Shown piece after piece: positions 1 through 11,718 of a DNA stretch of 34,844 nucleotides (its first letter is position 1; the number at the start of each line of letters is the position of its first letter). Where the stretch lies: the NCBI GenBank assembly GCA_021464525.1, contig JADRCO010000390.1:1-34844 (forward strand). The letters are read 5' to 3'. The translations under genes were made by a program, and so were the position numbers. Under the pieces are notes generated by a model. It had not been told where the DNA came from, did no database searches, and saw only the letters and a list, made by a program, of their open reading frames with translations. This DNA comes from Rhizophagus sp. LPA8_4_AMF. Lineage: Eukaryota; Glomeromycota; Glomeromycetes; Glomerales; Glomeraceae.

Positions 1-1116
1 AATTCCAATTTTTTAAATCTGAACATTAAAAAACCAGTAGCGTGGTAAGACGTTTGAACAAATAAACTTTACATATAAAAAACATAATGAGAATATTCAT
101 TATATGATGATAATGTGAGTAAGAGTCACCCTATAATCCTATATAGCTGTATATTATTGTTTGATCAAATTAAATGGAACTCAAAATTACGTAATTATAA
201 GCCATTATTCTTTTTTTTTTCATATTATATTTATTTGTCCATAGTTTCATTTAAATTGGTTCAAAATTTCTTATACAGATAAATTTTTTTTTAAATATTT
301 TATTTCATAATAAATAAACTTTCACTCGTCTGTCATACGACTTCATTAATTTATTAAGAAATTCAAAACGAACTTCCCGGAGAAAATATACTTTAATAAT
401 TAGTGTACAAATAATTCGTTATCTTACGTTATTATATTCCGAAGTTTCTGTAGTAAGCTTTATGAGTTACTTTTGGATGGATCGTTTTAAATTGAAAAAC
501 TTTTTTATATGAAAAAACTACAAATAATAATACTTCAAAATATGGATTATTATATAAAAATGTGTGGGATGCAGTAAAATATTTCAAAATTGATACGAAC
601 TTCTACAAACTTCAGAATGATTTTCCCTCTTTTAAAAATAATATTTTGGTATTTAATGGTCAAATGGTAAAGTACTGATCATGTAAAAAAAAAATTTTTT
701 ATACGGAGGGTAATAAGAATTGATCGGCATGTGATCACGTGAAATCAACATTTTTCATTTTTCTCCTCGGTATTGGTTCATCACAAAAAAACTTATTAAG
801 TGATAGATTTCTGTCGACGGTATTATGATATAATATAAGTAAGTGTACAGAGAATATTACAATTCATTAAGATTGGAGCAGAACCCGAGATCGTAATGAG
901 CAACATATTTAACACATGCTTGTGTACGGTTTACTTAATTTTGCTTATGTAATCTCAGGTAATTTAAATTTTTTTAAATTTTTTGCAGATCATATCCTCA
1001 TTTAAACACATAACATTCCGAGTTCCCGAGATGTTATCAGTTACAAATATCGGCATAGTAGTTTTTCATGTTTTCGAAATTTTCTTCTTTTCCATACTCA
1101 ATATACCAACTATATC
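1..1116. other. Non-coding region upstream of the kinase gene
   Basis: AT-rich sequence with stops in all frames; I see no convincing exon. It contains one copy of the 11-mer GATCACGTGAA (about 733-743), which recurs twice elsewhere in the window. A donor/acceptor-like pair near 958-988 encloses only about 30 nt, too short to be a credible intron. The proximal part presumably holds the kinase promoter, but no TATA box stands out. Confidence 0.6.
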
Positions 1117-4100
1117 ATGAACCTTTTAACTATCGATAGTAGATATTCTTTCGATCCTACACCAAGATTAAAATCTAGTCCTGTGCCAATTTTATTTATT
1201 CCTCTTAGTAATTACTCGTACGAATGTAATTACTGTAAAAGTGAATATTCTAAGACATCATATTATCAATTATATTGTAAAAATTGTTTATTCGATTATG
1301 TTAAGAATTTGTCTGACAAAAATACATACTTGGACGTACATATACATACAGAAAAAACTCAATGTATTGAACATGAACTAAGAAACGAGGATTGTTTTAC
1401 ACAAAATATTCATGAATGATGTAAAAGTTGTTCTGAAATTTTACGTTTTAATCAGATATTTACAGATTACTATCGTAATTTTAATACGGATAGTAATGAA
1501 AGAATTAAATGTAAATTGTGTGGATATGAATCTTGCCCTAAGTATAGTTTGTGTCCAAATTGTTATTTAATTTCCTCTGAATGGATAGAATCAACTTTGG
1601 ATAAAAAACCTATTCCAATTATTTATTTACCTTGGTGGGATACTACAAGTATTTGTATAGCTTGTGGAAGAAATTTAGAATATAAATCTGACTGTCAAAA
1701 ATGGTGTTCACGTTGCTATATAATTTACACAGGGTGTAGATATTGTTTGACAACAAATATTATTTTTGGAATTACGGAACAGTCTAAATGTAGAAAATGT
1801 AAAAGAGTTATTGCTATTGATATCACAGATATTGAGTACCATTTAAAAGATTTTCTTATTTTTAATGAAATAAACAAAAGTAATCATCACTATATTATTA
1901 ATTATATGAATAATATTGATCAAAAGTCTAATTTGACAGATTCAGTATATAACTTTGTACGAAATCTCAAATATCATCAATACCAATATCCAAACAATCA
2001 TTTTTATCCGATAAATACAATTAAAACAATTGGATTTATTTTTTTTATTCCCTTTAATAATAATTTAAATACGTGTTATTATTGTAAGAGATCATATTCC
2101 AAAACAATCTTATTTAAACAAAAATATTGCAAATATTGCTTGTATTGGTATATTAAGTTTACAAAGTTTACAACTCAAAATATGGTGGATTTATATATAA
2201 TCACAAATAGTAACACTAAATGCACTGAACATGAGCCAAGAAATTTAGATTTTTGTACACAAAACATTCAAGAATGGTGTATAAATTGTTCAGATATTTT
2301 ATGCTTTAAGTATATCATTACACAATATACATTTGATAAGAAAAATCAAGATTATAAAATTCAAGAAAAACTTCTTAAAAATATAATTTATCATCATAGC
2401 ACTTTTATGAATTCAGATTATTATTTAGTTTCTTCTGAATATACAGTATTAAATTTGACTAGAAAAACTATTCCAATTCTTCAATTACCATGGTGGGATA
2501 CTTTTAGTAATTGTATAATTTGTATACAAGAGTTAGAATATAAATCTAACCATCAGAAATGGTGTTCACATTGCTTTATAATTTATAGTGGATGTAAATA
2601 TTGTTTAACAACAAATATTATTTTTGGATTCACAGATCAATCACAATGTATAAAATGCAAAAGAGTGGAACCTATTAATATTAATGGAAATCGTAATATA
2701 GATGATGAATTACTTAATTCTACTATTGAAACTACTAATTATGTGAATAGGATTGATAAGGATAATAACCCATTAAAAATCTATAGTTTTATTAAAAATA
2801 ACCTTGATATTATTAAAAATATAAGGATAATTAATTATTCTGAAACTAAAGACTTTGAAAGAATAGCAGAAGGAGGATTCGGTATTATTTATAAAGCAAC
2901 TTGGAATAATAATTTATCAGATAGTAGCATTGTTGCTGTAAAAAATTTTTCGAAATCACAGAATATTAGTAAATATTTTATTAATGAGGTAAATATGGAA
3001 AGTTAATCTTTTATTTCTATTTCTAATAAATTAACCAAAACCCACCTTATATATTAGTTAAAATCATTTGATCAATATCATAATAGATTTGAACATATTA
3101 TTAAATATTATGGTATTACACAAGATCCTGAAACAAAAGACCATATGATAATAATGCAATATGCAGATGGAGGAGATTTACATAATTATTTACAAAAGTA
3201 CTTTAAAAATATTACGTGGAATGACAAGTTAACCATTATATTAGAAATTTCAAGAGGGTATTTATTTATTAATTAATATTAATTATTATATAATGTTAAT
3301 TAACTTTATTTGCTTTGTTTTAGAGTTGTTTGCATTCATGAAGAGAATTATATACATAGAGATTTACATAGCGGAAATATATTATCTGTTAAAAGTAAAA
3401 ACTCTATTAATCATAAATGGCACATTGGAGATCTAGGATTATCACAACCTGCTAATATTACTTCATCAAATAATGAAATATATGGAGTAATACCTTATAT
3501 TTCCCCAGAAATATTTAATGGTAAAGCATTTTCAAAAGAATCTGATATTTATAGTTTGGGTATGGTTATGTGGGAATTAACAACAGGTTGTAAACCTTTT
3601 GCTGATATTGGCCATGATACTGAACTTATTTATAAAATTATTGATGGAAAACGACCTGGAATTACAAATGATACTCCTGAATGTTTTGCTAATTTAATTA
3701 GAGAATGTTGGAATTCTGATCCTTCAAAAAGACCACATATAAAAGAAATTCGAAAAACTATTAGTTCATGGGCAGATACGATGAAAGATATTGATCAATT
3801 TAATCAAGCCGAAACAAAACGATTAAGATTAACAAAAGAAAGGAAACTTGGTCCCGGATCTGCTGTAAACTCTCATTCTGGAGCTATTTTTACTAGTAGA
3901 CTATTAAATCCTTCAATTTCAGAATTATCATCTATTAGTTCATCTTCAACAACTCCATTTAGTACGAAACAAAGTATTAATTTATAATATTTTTGATATT
4001 ATTATTATTTTTGGAACATTAATAATTTTTATTGCTAAATTTTTCTATATTTTAGAGTATGTTACAAAAAGTCTTGAGTTTGACGTCAACGATGATAAAG

Positions 4101-4782
4101 GGTATTAATTTAATATGATTTACAAAAAATAAAAAAAAAGTTTAAATGTAATTTATTAATTAAAAAAGCATTTATGATTTAGGTTATCCTCATCAGAAAT
4201 AAATTCTACCATTCAAAACTCATTGAATACTCAACATACAAATGCGATTTATACAAGCAGACCATTAAATGAACTGCTTCCAACAAAGCAAGGTAACGTG
4301 TTAAATTATATTTTAAGAATTTAATTGAACTTATTATGATTGAATACATTTCTTATATTTCTTAGAGTATAATTCAAAGGAAATTGAATTCGATATTAAT
4401 GATGTTCAATGGTATTAATTTTTGAATTATAATAGAAAAAGTTAGAAATTAAGTCTAGTATATCTAATATAGTTATTAATTAAATAATACATATGATTTT
4501 AGGTCACCTTTACCAAAGATAAATTCTACAGTTCAAAACTCATTGAATACTCAGCATTCAAATGTGAACTATTCAAGTAAACTGTCAAATTCAATTAATT
4601 CTTCAAGAAAGCGTAAAATTGCAGAAATAGAAATTGAAACACAAGATAATGATAGTAAGTACTAAGTAATAACTGAAGCGTACATTTAAATATATGTTGT
4701 ATGTTACATCGATTTTAATTTATTTTTTTAAAAAATAGGAAAACTCACTAAAACTAATGACAATTTACATCCGGATTGTTAA
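1117..4782 (+). CDS. Protein kinase with duplicated Cys-rich N-terminal module, interrupted by an in-frame TGA
   Basis: Ser/Thr- or TKL-like kinase of the type expanded in Glomeromycotina. My model has eight exons: 1117-2988, 3058-3257, 3324-3973, 4056-4101, 4183-4292, 4366-4411, 4503-4654 and 4739-4782. All junctions are GT-AG and in phase, giving 1040 codons including one internal TGA (1417-1419). Residues about 17-231 and 300-517 are two copies of a module rich in CxxC pairs, probably zinc-binding. The kinase domain starts near residue 579: glycine loop AEGGFG, VAVK lysine, HRDLHSGN catalytic loop (D near 704), DLG in place of DFG, then SPE and DIYSLGMVMWE. The tail is low-complexity and repeated. 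Residues are suited to catalysis, so an active kinase is plausible; ligand and substrate are unknown. The TGA replaces a Trp of the second module copy, so the full protein may not be made; translation could restart at the in-frame ATG at 1516. The start at 1117 is the first in-frame ATG I found. Confidence 0.8.
1165..2667 (+). repeat. Two diverged copies of a Cys-rich coding module in kinase exon 1
   Basis: Copy 1 is about 1165-1809 and copy 2 about 2014-2667. Both contain, in order: a hydrophobic strand ending in IP, a C-x2-C followed by YSKT, a second C-x2-C, the block C-T/I-EHE-x-RN, the stretch TQNI-x-E-W/stop-C-x2-C, a PWWDT motif, the block LEYKS..QKWCS-x-C, then CLTTNIIFG and a final C-x2-C-KRV. 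The matching order and spacing show an internal tandem duplication. Regular CxxC pairs suggest zinc ribbons, but I cannot assign a named domain. Confidence 0.85.
4056..4654 (+). repeat. Duplicated two-exon module encoding the kinase C-terminal tail
   Basis: Exon pair 4+5 (46 and 110 nt) and pair 6+7 (46 and 152 nt) are copies of one another. Both short exons are 46 nt, begin AGTAT and encode an EFD-x-ND core; both longer exons encode INST-x-QNSLNTQH. Each pair is a symmetrical phase-1 cassette of 156 or 198 nt, so a pair can be gained, lost or skipped without changing frame. The introns after exons 3, 4 and 6 share the identical donor GTATTAATTT. The end of exon 3 resembles the end of exon 5 (TSR-x-LN ... 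TKQ), so a third, older unit is likely. Confidence 0.8.
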
Positions 4783-6962
4783 CATTTCAACTTAAAAATT
4801 AATTACATAAATAGTTAATTGTTTTTATTTTTTTATTCATTTTATTTTGATTATAATTTATTTATTTATTTATTTATTATACCATATTTTTTACGATATT
4901 AAATGTATAAATTTTAACAATTATTCTACAATAAATAAATATGTAAAATTTCTCTTTAAAATAGCCATCTCATGAAAGTAAAAAATTATCAAGACCACTA
5001 ATTCTTTTTCCTTATTTATGTCTATTGTAGCATCTTCAATAATTAAAGAATATTAATAGAGTTCGAAATATTGACGGCATTTCAGATTACAACCCGGGTT
5101 GCAACCCTAGTTTCGGATTATGGCTCAAAATTACGAAGATGCTGTATTAAAGTTGTAATACTTGAAGCTACGCCAGTTACCATTAGTTTTTTAGATATAA
5201 ATGTGAACAGTGAATTCAATATTAAATATTAATTTTTCGAAAAATTGTATAAATCAACCTCACTTTTAGAGTTAGAACTTATATAATGTACGATTAGTAT
5301 TACACTCATTTTGGATATTACACTCAATTTTGACCGTTACCACCTATTACGGCTATTACGACGACACAAAGTTACAAGTTTACGGTAAATATGTAACAAC
5401 CTTTTACAACCTGTTACAACACTAAAACCTTTGTATACTTATAGCATCCTAATGTATAGAGAATTTAAGCTCTTAAAATTTTGAAAATTTCAATTCCAGC
5501 AAACAAATACTTTTCCTTGATCAAAGTAATATCTACTATTCAAAGTAATGATTTTAAATTTTGAACATTACTCCTTTACGTTTAATCCGAATAAATGAAT
5601 ATGTTTCACAACATAAAAAAGAAAAAGTACTTCGTCAATATTCTATTAGAATACGCTAATTATTAAGGTGATCAACTAGTGGTACTTGCTACAATTTCCA
5701 TTTATCAAATTTAAATCAGCAATTGTGGAAGAATTATTGGTGGCAGGAATTTAAGATTTATTTCATTATCAGTTACGGAAATTTAACATTTATAGAACTC
5801 CATTATTAGGAACATAAGTAAGTTAAATAATTTCCTTTGTCTGCTTCAACTTTTAATAAAAGACCGTTTGTTTTTAGGAGATTTGCTATTTTTCTACAAA
5901 AAAGATTTTTCCAGATGTAACTCTTAATAAATAAAACTATTATGGAAGAAAGCGTAAATATGACGCACATAAATTTTTTTAATTTATACATAAATATAAT
6001 ATGTTTTTTTCCTGTAACAGAACTTTCTAATTTAATACTTTATCGGTACCAGGTAAAAGGTGCTAACATAAATTTTTCTCGTCCGAATTCAAATATTACT
6101 TTTGGCATTTTTGATAATTACATTGTCATTTCATTTTATTTTTGCTGCCTAGTATTACTTATTTTAAAAGTTAATCCTGTATTCTTATACAGTATATATA
6201 TGTAATATGTTTTTCACCAAGTCTTACTAATAGAATCTGAATGAAAATGTGAAAGCGACACTGCGACAACAACATCAGTAATTTTAAAGATATAAATTAC
6301 ATTTATAATTTTATTTTTATTTTATACTTATCCATAGATAGGAAATTATTATCGAAGAATATTTAAAAGAAATGAAGCAAACAAATTATATTATACCGCT
6401 ACTTAATCAAAATGAATCATAAAATATGAAAAGTTTAAACTAAAGGTGTAAAAATGTGAATTTATCAAACTAAAGTATTTTGAATAATATCATTATATCG
6501 GGACGTTATTGTTTTTTTTTTTTTAATTTTAATGCATGATAATGTGTGAAAAAAAATTAGTCAGTCAGAATATTTAATACATGTAGATTGGCTATTATCG
6601 CTAAATAAATAAGTAAGATCAATTTACCAATTTTTATCATTCTGATGTGCTTACGGACTTTACAATAAATCTAAATTTTTGTCTTCGTTGAAAATGTCAT
6701 TATACTTTATTACGTGAAAATAAGCCAACCCAAGTTGAAATTACGATAATTGTGATGATCAAGTATGTTGCAAAAGTCAGTATATGCGAAATACTAGTAT
6801 CAGAGCAAGAAGTAATTATATTTTTAAAAGTGAAAAATTACATTTAGATAAATTTTTTTAGCAGATACGTATATTATGTGTATAAATTTTATTAAGCTTC
6901 AATAATCTTATTAACCTTCAAAATAAAACCCTGCATCTAATATTCAATGTTGAATTATTGCC
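4783..6962. other. Non-coding region between the kinase and BTB-TLDc gene A
   Basis: Contains a TTTA microsatellite (about 4857-4880), the palindrome AACCCGGGTT near 5093, loosely repeated GTTACAAC/TTTACAACC motifs near 5335-5425, and a long T run near 6510. The 87-codon plus-strand frame at 5942-6205 and the overlapping minus-strand frame have no recognisable motif, and I do not regard them as genes. Confidence 0.6.
4857..4880. repeat. TTTA microsatellite
   Basis: About six consecutive TTTA tetramers in the 3' flank of the kinase gene. Confidence 0.9.
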
Positions 6963-8482
6963 TTATAATCTTATAATCTGAAACACTTCATAATTATCTA
7001 TTGAAAATTTATCTTTAGTATCTCTTACCATTTTTTCGTAATAAAGCTTTCTAGAGTAATTATAATTATAATCATTTGTTCCACTAATACCAGTACTATA
7101 TACAACGACGTCAGAGCCAAACGTTGGACCAGATGTAGGGCCATAGTTTAATGCATGATCTATATCCTCTACATTACTAATAATTGCATCTTTAATATTA
7201 TTCTTACTTTTAAAAGAAAATACAAAACTACCTTTAGTTTTACCATAACCACCAGAAGATAACCATATTGTTGGATTATACCCACCAATAATTTCTTCTG
7301 TTCCCTTAATTTTAATAAAAGTAAGAGTATTTGGTTTATTATCACATAATTCATGAAATATTTTTGGTGTAAAACCATCTTGACTTCCTCTTAATAACAA
7401 CTGAAATTTATATGGTAAATATAATTCTTTAAAATGAGCAAATTTATTATTAACATCTACTTTATCAATCCATCTTGAAATAGTTGATACAATATTCAAG
7501 TTAACAATTTTTGAATCAATAATTCCATTAAGTTTGATATTTCTAGGAGGTAAAATATTCTCATTCGGGCCACTATCAGGATCCATGTAAGACTTTACTA
7601 AATCCTCATAAAGTTGGTGTTTTAAAAGCTTTTTGTATGGTCTAACTTTTTCCAAAAATTCCTTAGATGATAAACTAAAAAATCTAATTGAATGCAAACA
7701 ATGCTGTAAAGTATTTTCCATTGTTTTGAAATCATTATCTGCCCAAGTTACAGGATCTGGATTAATAGTTGGATTTTTTGCATGTCCCCATTTTAATACA
7801 TGTTCCCAAACTTCTATTTCTTTCATTTGTAAATCGTCTCTTTTAATAAGTTGAACTAAAGAATTTTCAGAAAGTGAAGTAAAATCAAATGATTTAAATA
7901 TCTTTTCAGGAGAATTAGCCATTAAATCTGTACAAAATTGTTGAAGCTCTAATAAATTACTAGATTGAAAACTTGTTTGATGATTTAGTTCAAAATGTTG
8001 TTCTATCCATTCTGATTTATTTTTGATTAAATATTTTTGTAAATAATCAACTAATTCTTGAAGACAAAGCTCATCTGCAGCTATCAAGATTTTAAGAATA
8101 TCTGAATTGTCTTGATCATTCAATGAAAGAACACCACCATAAATATATCTATATTAGAAAATATTGAAATTAAATTATTAAAATTTTAAATATTAAAAAA
8201 AAATTACAATATAGTGAATTTAACTTACTTTAAAATAACTTGAAAGGTTTCCGGAATTATATTTGGTAAAGTAGTATGAACTAAAACATTATCCTTGTTC
8301 TTTTTATTGGAAACCAAAGTTCGTCGTAGATATGGAGAGCGGTAACATAAAATATTCATATGCGCACGAAATATTTTTACGTTAGGATCTTCACCAACTT
8401 CAATTGTAACATCGTAATATTCGTCGTCTTCTAATAATTCAATATAATTTTGACTTAATTTCGAAAAAAATTGTGTATCCAT
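6963..8482 (-). CDS. BTB-BACK-TLDc domain protein, copy A
   Basis: Two exons: 8482-8229 and 8148-6963, with an 80-nt intron (donor GTAAGT, acceptor ATATAG) and a codon split two-plus-one. The product is 479 residues. The BTB domain lies at about residues 15-125 (DVTIEVGED, FRAHMNILCYRSPYLRR, then YIYGG just after the splice), a BACK-like helical region at about 130-250, and a TLDc domain at about 298-478 (LLLRGSQDGF, GGYNPTIW, the glycine-rich SSGGYGKTKGSFVFSF). BTB-BACK proteins usually act as substrate adaptors for cullin-3 ubiquitin ligases. TLDc domains are linked to oxidative-stress protection and V-ATPase regulation. No substrate can be inferred. Copy B at 15450-16990 is a close paralogue with the same intron position, which supports both models. 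Both retain the core motifs of all three domains. Confidence 0.93.
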
Positions 8483-8630
8483 TGTTTTTTTTATTGACCC
8501 TTTTTTCTAATATTATAAAGAAAAAATACGATTTACAAGGTGAACCCAAACATTGAGAGTAAATTGGCGTTTTTTAGCGTTATAATTGTTTCAAAAATGG
8601 ATAAATTAATAATGATGTAGATTCTTTCCC
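8483..8630 (-). promoter_or_regulatory. Upstream region of BTB-TLDc A, shared with copy B
   Basis: The motif GTAGATTCTTTCC lies at 8617-8629, 135 nt upstream of the ATG. The same motif lies 132 nt upstream of copy B (17122-17134). A second weakly matching block (ATTGAGAG followed by TAAATT) lies nearer the gene in both. Similar spacing suggests retained promoter sequence from the gene duplication; a regulatory role is inference. Confidence 0.45.
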
Positions 8631-9615
8631 AAAATAAAATTTTCAATTTTTACTGACGTCACCGTAAATCTCCCTGCAAAAAATTTTATCCATGATTTCT
8701 GTGAATATGATACATTTGCGGAAATAACGGAATAAATTTTTTATAGGGTCTGCGGCTCTGCGCCATCTGACACATACCCTCGAACTGACGGAATTTTCTT
8801 TTTAAAAAAATAAAAAAATTACGCCAATTTTCCAATCAGAAAAATAGAAAACACTTTTGTGAATTGTCAATGGTCTTTCAATTTCAAACGAATAGATACT
8901 GTGACACTAGCCAATGATTGATTTGAGCTACGTCTGACGATTTCATAAAGCCACTACCTTCTTCCAATTTAATCAAGACCAATATACAATATTTGACAAT
9001 TACACTATCTTGAAAAGTAAATACTTCTGTTTTCAATAATATCGCTTTATATATTATCATCGCTTTGTTTATTTAACATTCTGACAAATTGGAAATTAAC
9101 AATTTCCAATTTCGGTACTCAAATAAATTTATTAAATTTACTCACTTCTTTCTAATATTTACCGCCAAAGGTGTACCATTTTTCACTTGATAGAAAACCC
9201 ATCGCCTTTCATTAAACATTTCTGGATATTTTTTTCTGTTTGCATATTAGGAGTGAAATCTAATACGGTGTCTATCGCGGCGAAAAAAGTATATATGAAC
9301 TTTCGTGCGACGGCAATTGTAAAATTTTATAGCTTTAAAGAAAATCTTTCCTTGCTTATTTTTCTTTACAATGTCTGGAATTATTTGTTGATTTTATCCC
9401 GTAAGCGTTCTTCACAACGAAACCCCTAATAAAATTTACATCTTTTAACACGCTTACAAAATAGGTTCATGAAGCATATCCGCTTTTAGCATCATAGTAA
9501 ATGAAATTCACTTCATATTATTTGGTGATCGCTAGAAAAAGTAATCAAATTACCGTTAAAGAAAATTTTTAAATAACAAATGCTCTGGATCAAATATTTA
9601 AAAATTTCGCACTTA
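8631..9615. other. Non-coding region
   Basis: AT-rich with scattered stops. A frame of about 80 codons at 9187-9429 starts at TTG rather than ATG and has no recognisable motif. I see nothing else supportable. Confidence 0.5.
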
Positions 9616-9735
9616 CCTGGTTAAAAAATTCGACCACATAAATAAATATCCACGAAATTTACTATTGGCGGAAATTGAGATAATATGAATAAATTCTGGT
9701 GATAAAATCAATAAATTGTGTTTGACGAGTGAGGG
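9616..9735 (-). pseudogene. Relic of an F-box gene exon
   Basis: The stretch at about 9634-9712 matches part of F-box gene A (about 10950-11020) on the minus strand. Shared blocks include ATATCCACGAAAT, TTGAGATAATAT and CTGGTGATAAAA (plus-strand reading), with small insertions between them. Translated on the minus strand it keeps LSPE near the start and FRGYL near the end, corresponding to LSPAELLILSQVCRLFRGYLC of the intact gene. A GTAAGT sequence follows at 9616-9611. No start codon, Cys-finger or second exon could be found next to it, so this looks like a decayed partial duplicate. Confidence 0.65.
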
Positions 9736-10063
9736 AACCTTTTATTTGAAATTATGTTTAAAAGTATTATAACATCCGTCTATTAACTACAAATTTGCAT
9801 TTTTTTTTAACTGTATGGTGAATCCAAAGTTTGATTATTGTAATAAATCATGAATTCATGATCAGGAGGTCATAAGGATGTTGGATTTCTTGACATGTTC
9901 TATATTTTAAATAAAGCAGCACATATCGAAGTTATACTCAATTTTTTCCATTTCACACTTAAAGAAAAAAATTCTTATTATTGTTAAAAAATAAAGAAGG
10001 ATTGTAAATTTTATTAAAAATATTAACATTCACCTCATAAATTTTGTTATTATAATTAATTAT
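9736..10063. other. Non-coding 3' flank of F-box gene A
   Basis: No frame or repeat stands out; contains T/A-rich runs only. Confidence 0.5.
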
Positions 10064-11079
10064 TTAACCATATTTAAAAGCAAATTTATTTTTAAAATTT
10101 TTCCCCTTCATAATAAAATTATTAAATTCTTTTTTGCCCCCCTTTCTAGTTTTGATAATATTTACCTTTTTATCTCCTTTTTGTTCATTAGAATTTTCAT
10201 AATTATTTGGCCTAATTCTTAAAGTAGATTCAGAAGATTCAAATTCAAGTCTCTGAATATGATATTGAATTAATTTAGGTATATCTTTAGCAAAAAATCT
10301 GAACAAAGGTGGGGAGGGTAGAGGTGACGATACACTTTCTGATATAATTGGCATATCACAATTATGAGGGAAAAAAAACCAATTTCTAAAAAAAGATTTT
10401 TCTCTGTAATCACGTAATTCACGTTGTTTAACATAATTCATTATAGAATCAAACATACGCTTTCTATTTTTCAACCAAATTTTTTTCTTTGATTTTGATA
10501 AATTATAATATTGATAATATGCAAAATCTACTTGTTCTATCCAATAATATTTGCTACATACAATAAATCCGAAGTGGGTGTATGGTAAAATCTTAATGAA
10601 TTCTGTTGGACAATTAATACTAATCAAATCAAATCGACTAAAATATTATTTTTTTTTAAAAAAAAAAAAAAAAAATTTGGTTAGTTATAAATTAAAAATG
10701 TAAATATGAAAATACTCAAAACTTACGTAACGGTTTTAATTGAATAACATTTATGACAACATCTAATTGCAAATTCCCAATATATTTTACATTCCTTACT
10801 ACGTTTACAAACTTGACAACCTCTTTCTGTCATTAATAATTGAACATATTTTTCTTCACTCATTCCTTTCGGTGGAGGCATATCTTCCTTTGGAATAAAT
10901 TGTAAACGAGATTTCTTCCATATTTGTTGAGTAGTTGAAGAATTTGGAGCACATAAATATCCACGAAATAAACGACATACTTGAGATAATATTAATAACT
11001 CAGCTGGTGATAAAAATAAGCAAACTTCAATAAAGATTTCAGGAGGAAAGTTTATATTTGATAAAAAAATTTTTTGCAT
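10064..11079 (-). CDS. F-box protein with C-x2-C finger, copy A
   Basis: Two exons: 11079-10727 and 10637-10064, with an 89-nt intron (GTAAGT...TTTTAG). The product is 308 residues. The start at 11079 is the first in-frame ATG and matches the start region of copy B. Residues about 8-55 form an F-box (FPPEIFIEVCLFLSP..LL.LSQVCRLFR), which would bind Skp1 in an SCF ubiquitin ligase. After it come a conserved KSRLQFIP and MPPP block and a paired Cys motif, CQVCKR ... CCHKC, likely a small zinc finger seen after the F-box in many fungal proteins. The second exon carries a YWIEQ-D-AY motif, an ILPYT block and a basic Lys/Arg-rich tail ending in FKYG, possibly nuclear targeting. Compared with copy B it lacks about 25 residues before YHIQRLE. 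A long T/A homopolymer tract sits in the intron (10649-10675). Confidence 0.87.
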
Positions 11080-11117
11080 TTTAATTAAACAATAACTACG
11101 TTTGATGATCAAATGAT

Positions 11118-11132
11118 CATTTTATAAAATAT
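11118..11132 (-). promoter_or_regulatory. Possible TATA-like element of F-box gene A
   Basis: ATTTTATAAAAT lies about 40-50 nt upstream of the ATG. F-box gene B has TATAAAAA upstream of its start, although farther away. AT-richness makes chance occurrence easy. Confidence 0.3.
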
Positions 11133-11718
11133 TTAAAAGTGATCTTCAGTACACAGCTGCGTCCTATATTTAGTATAGCATGCGGAAATAAATTTTTTCC
11201 GTGTTACGTTATTATTAATTGTACTACGAAAAAAAAGATGCGTAATAATAAACGAGTTGGATTTTCCGAAACTTGAAATATTCTTGTTATCTGCTATATA
11301 CATACATATAAATATTATGAATATTATTAACTTTTTTCATTTTTTTATAGTAAAAGGATGCCAATAATATTATTAAATTTGAATTTGTGATTGTAAATCA
11401 AATCGAACTACCGCATTAGTACTAAAATACCGTTTCCTTTCTTTTCAACGAAGAACTGTAAAATTAGATCTTGATACTATATTACCGGGATGTAAATATA
11501 TGAAACTATCAGCTAAGTATGCACCATGCAAATAATCTTCATGGATCATGTTATTAATATATATGTTTGCGAAAATTAAATTTTATTTTAATTTATAGTT
11601 ACATATATATATTTAATAAAAGTGAACAAATCGTTACTATTTGTAGCTGACTTAGTCAAAATCTTTTAAAAAAACTTGTTGTCACTTGATCACCAACGTT
11701 GAGGTGCAGCAACATTGA
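11133..11718. other. Non-coding region upstream of F-box gene A
   Basis: No convincing frame or structure. It grades into the purine-rich block that begins near 11719. Confidence 0.5.

Noticed and set aside
958..988. Possible 5' UTR intron upstream of the kinase
   Set aside because: The GT...AG interval is about 30 nt, well below the 66-110 nt of every other intron here.
5806..6205. Overlapping frames of 61 and 87 codons on opposite strands
   Set aside because: No motif and no paralogue; composition is typical of AT-rich chance frames, and they exclude each other.
9187..9429. 80-codon plus-strand frame
   Set aside because: Begins at TTG, has no recognisable domain and no splice context.
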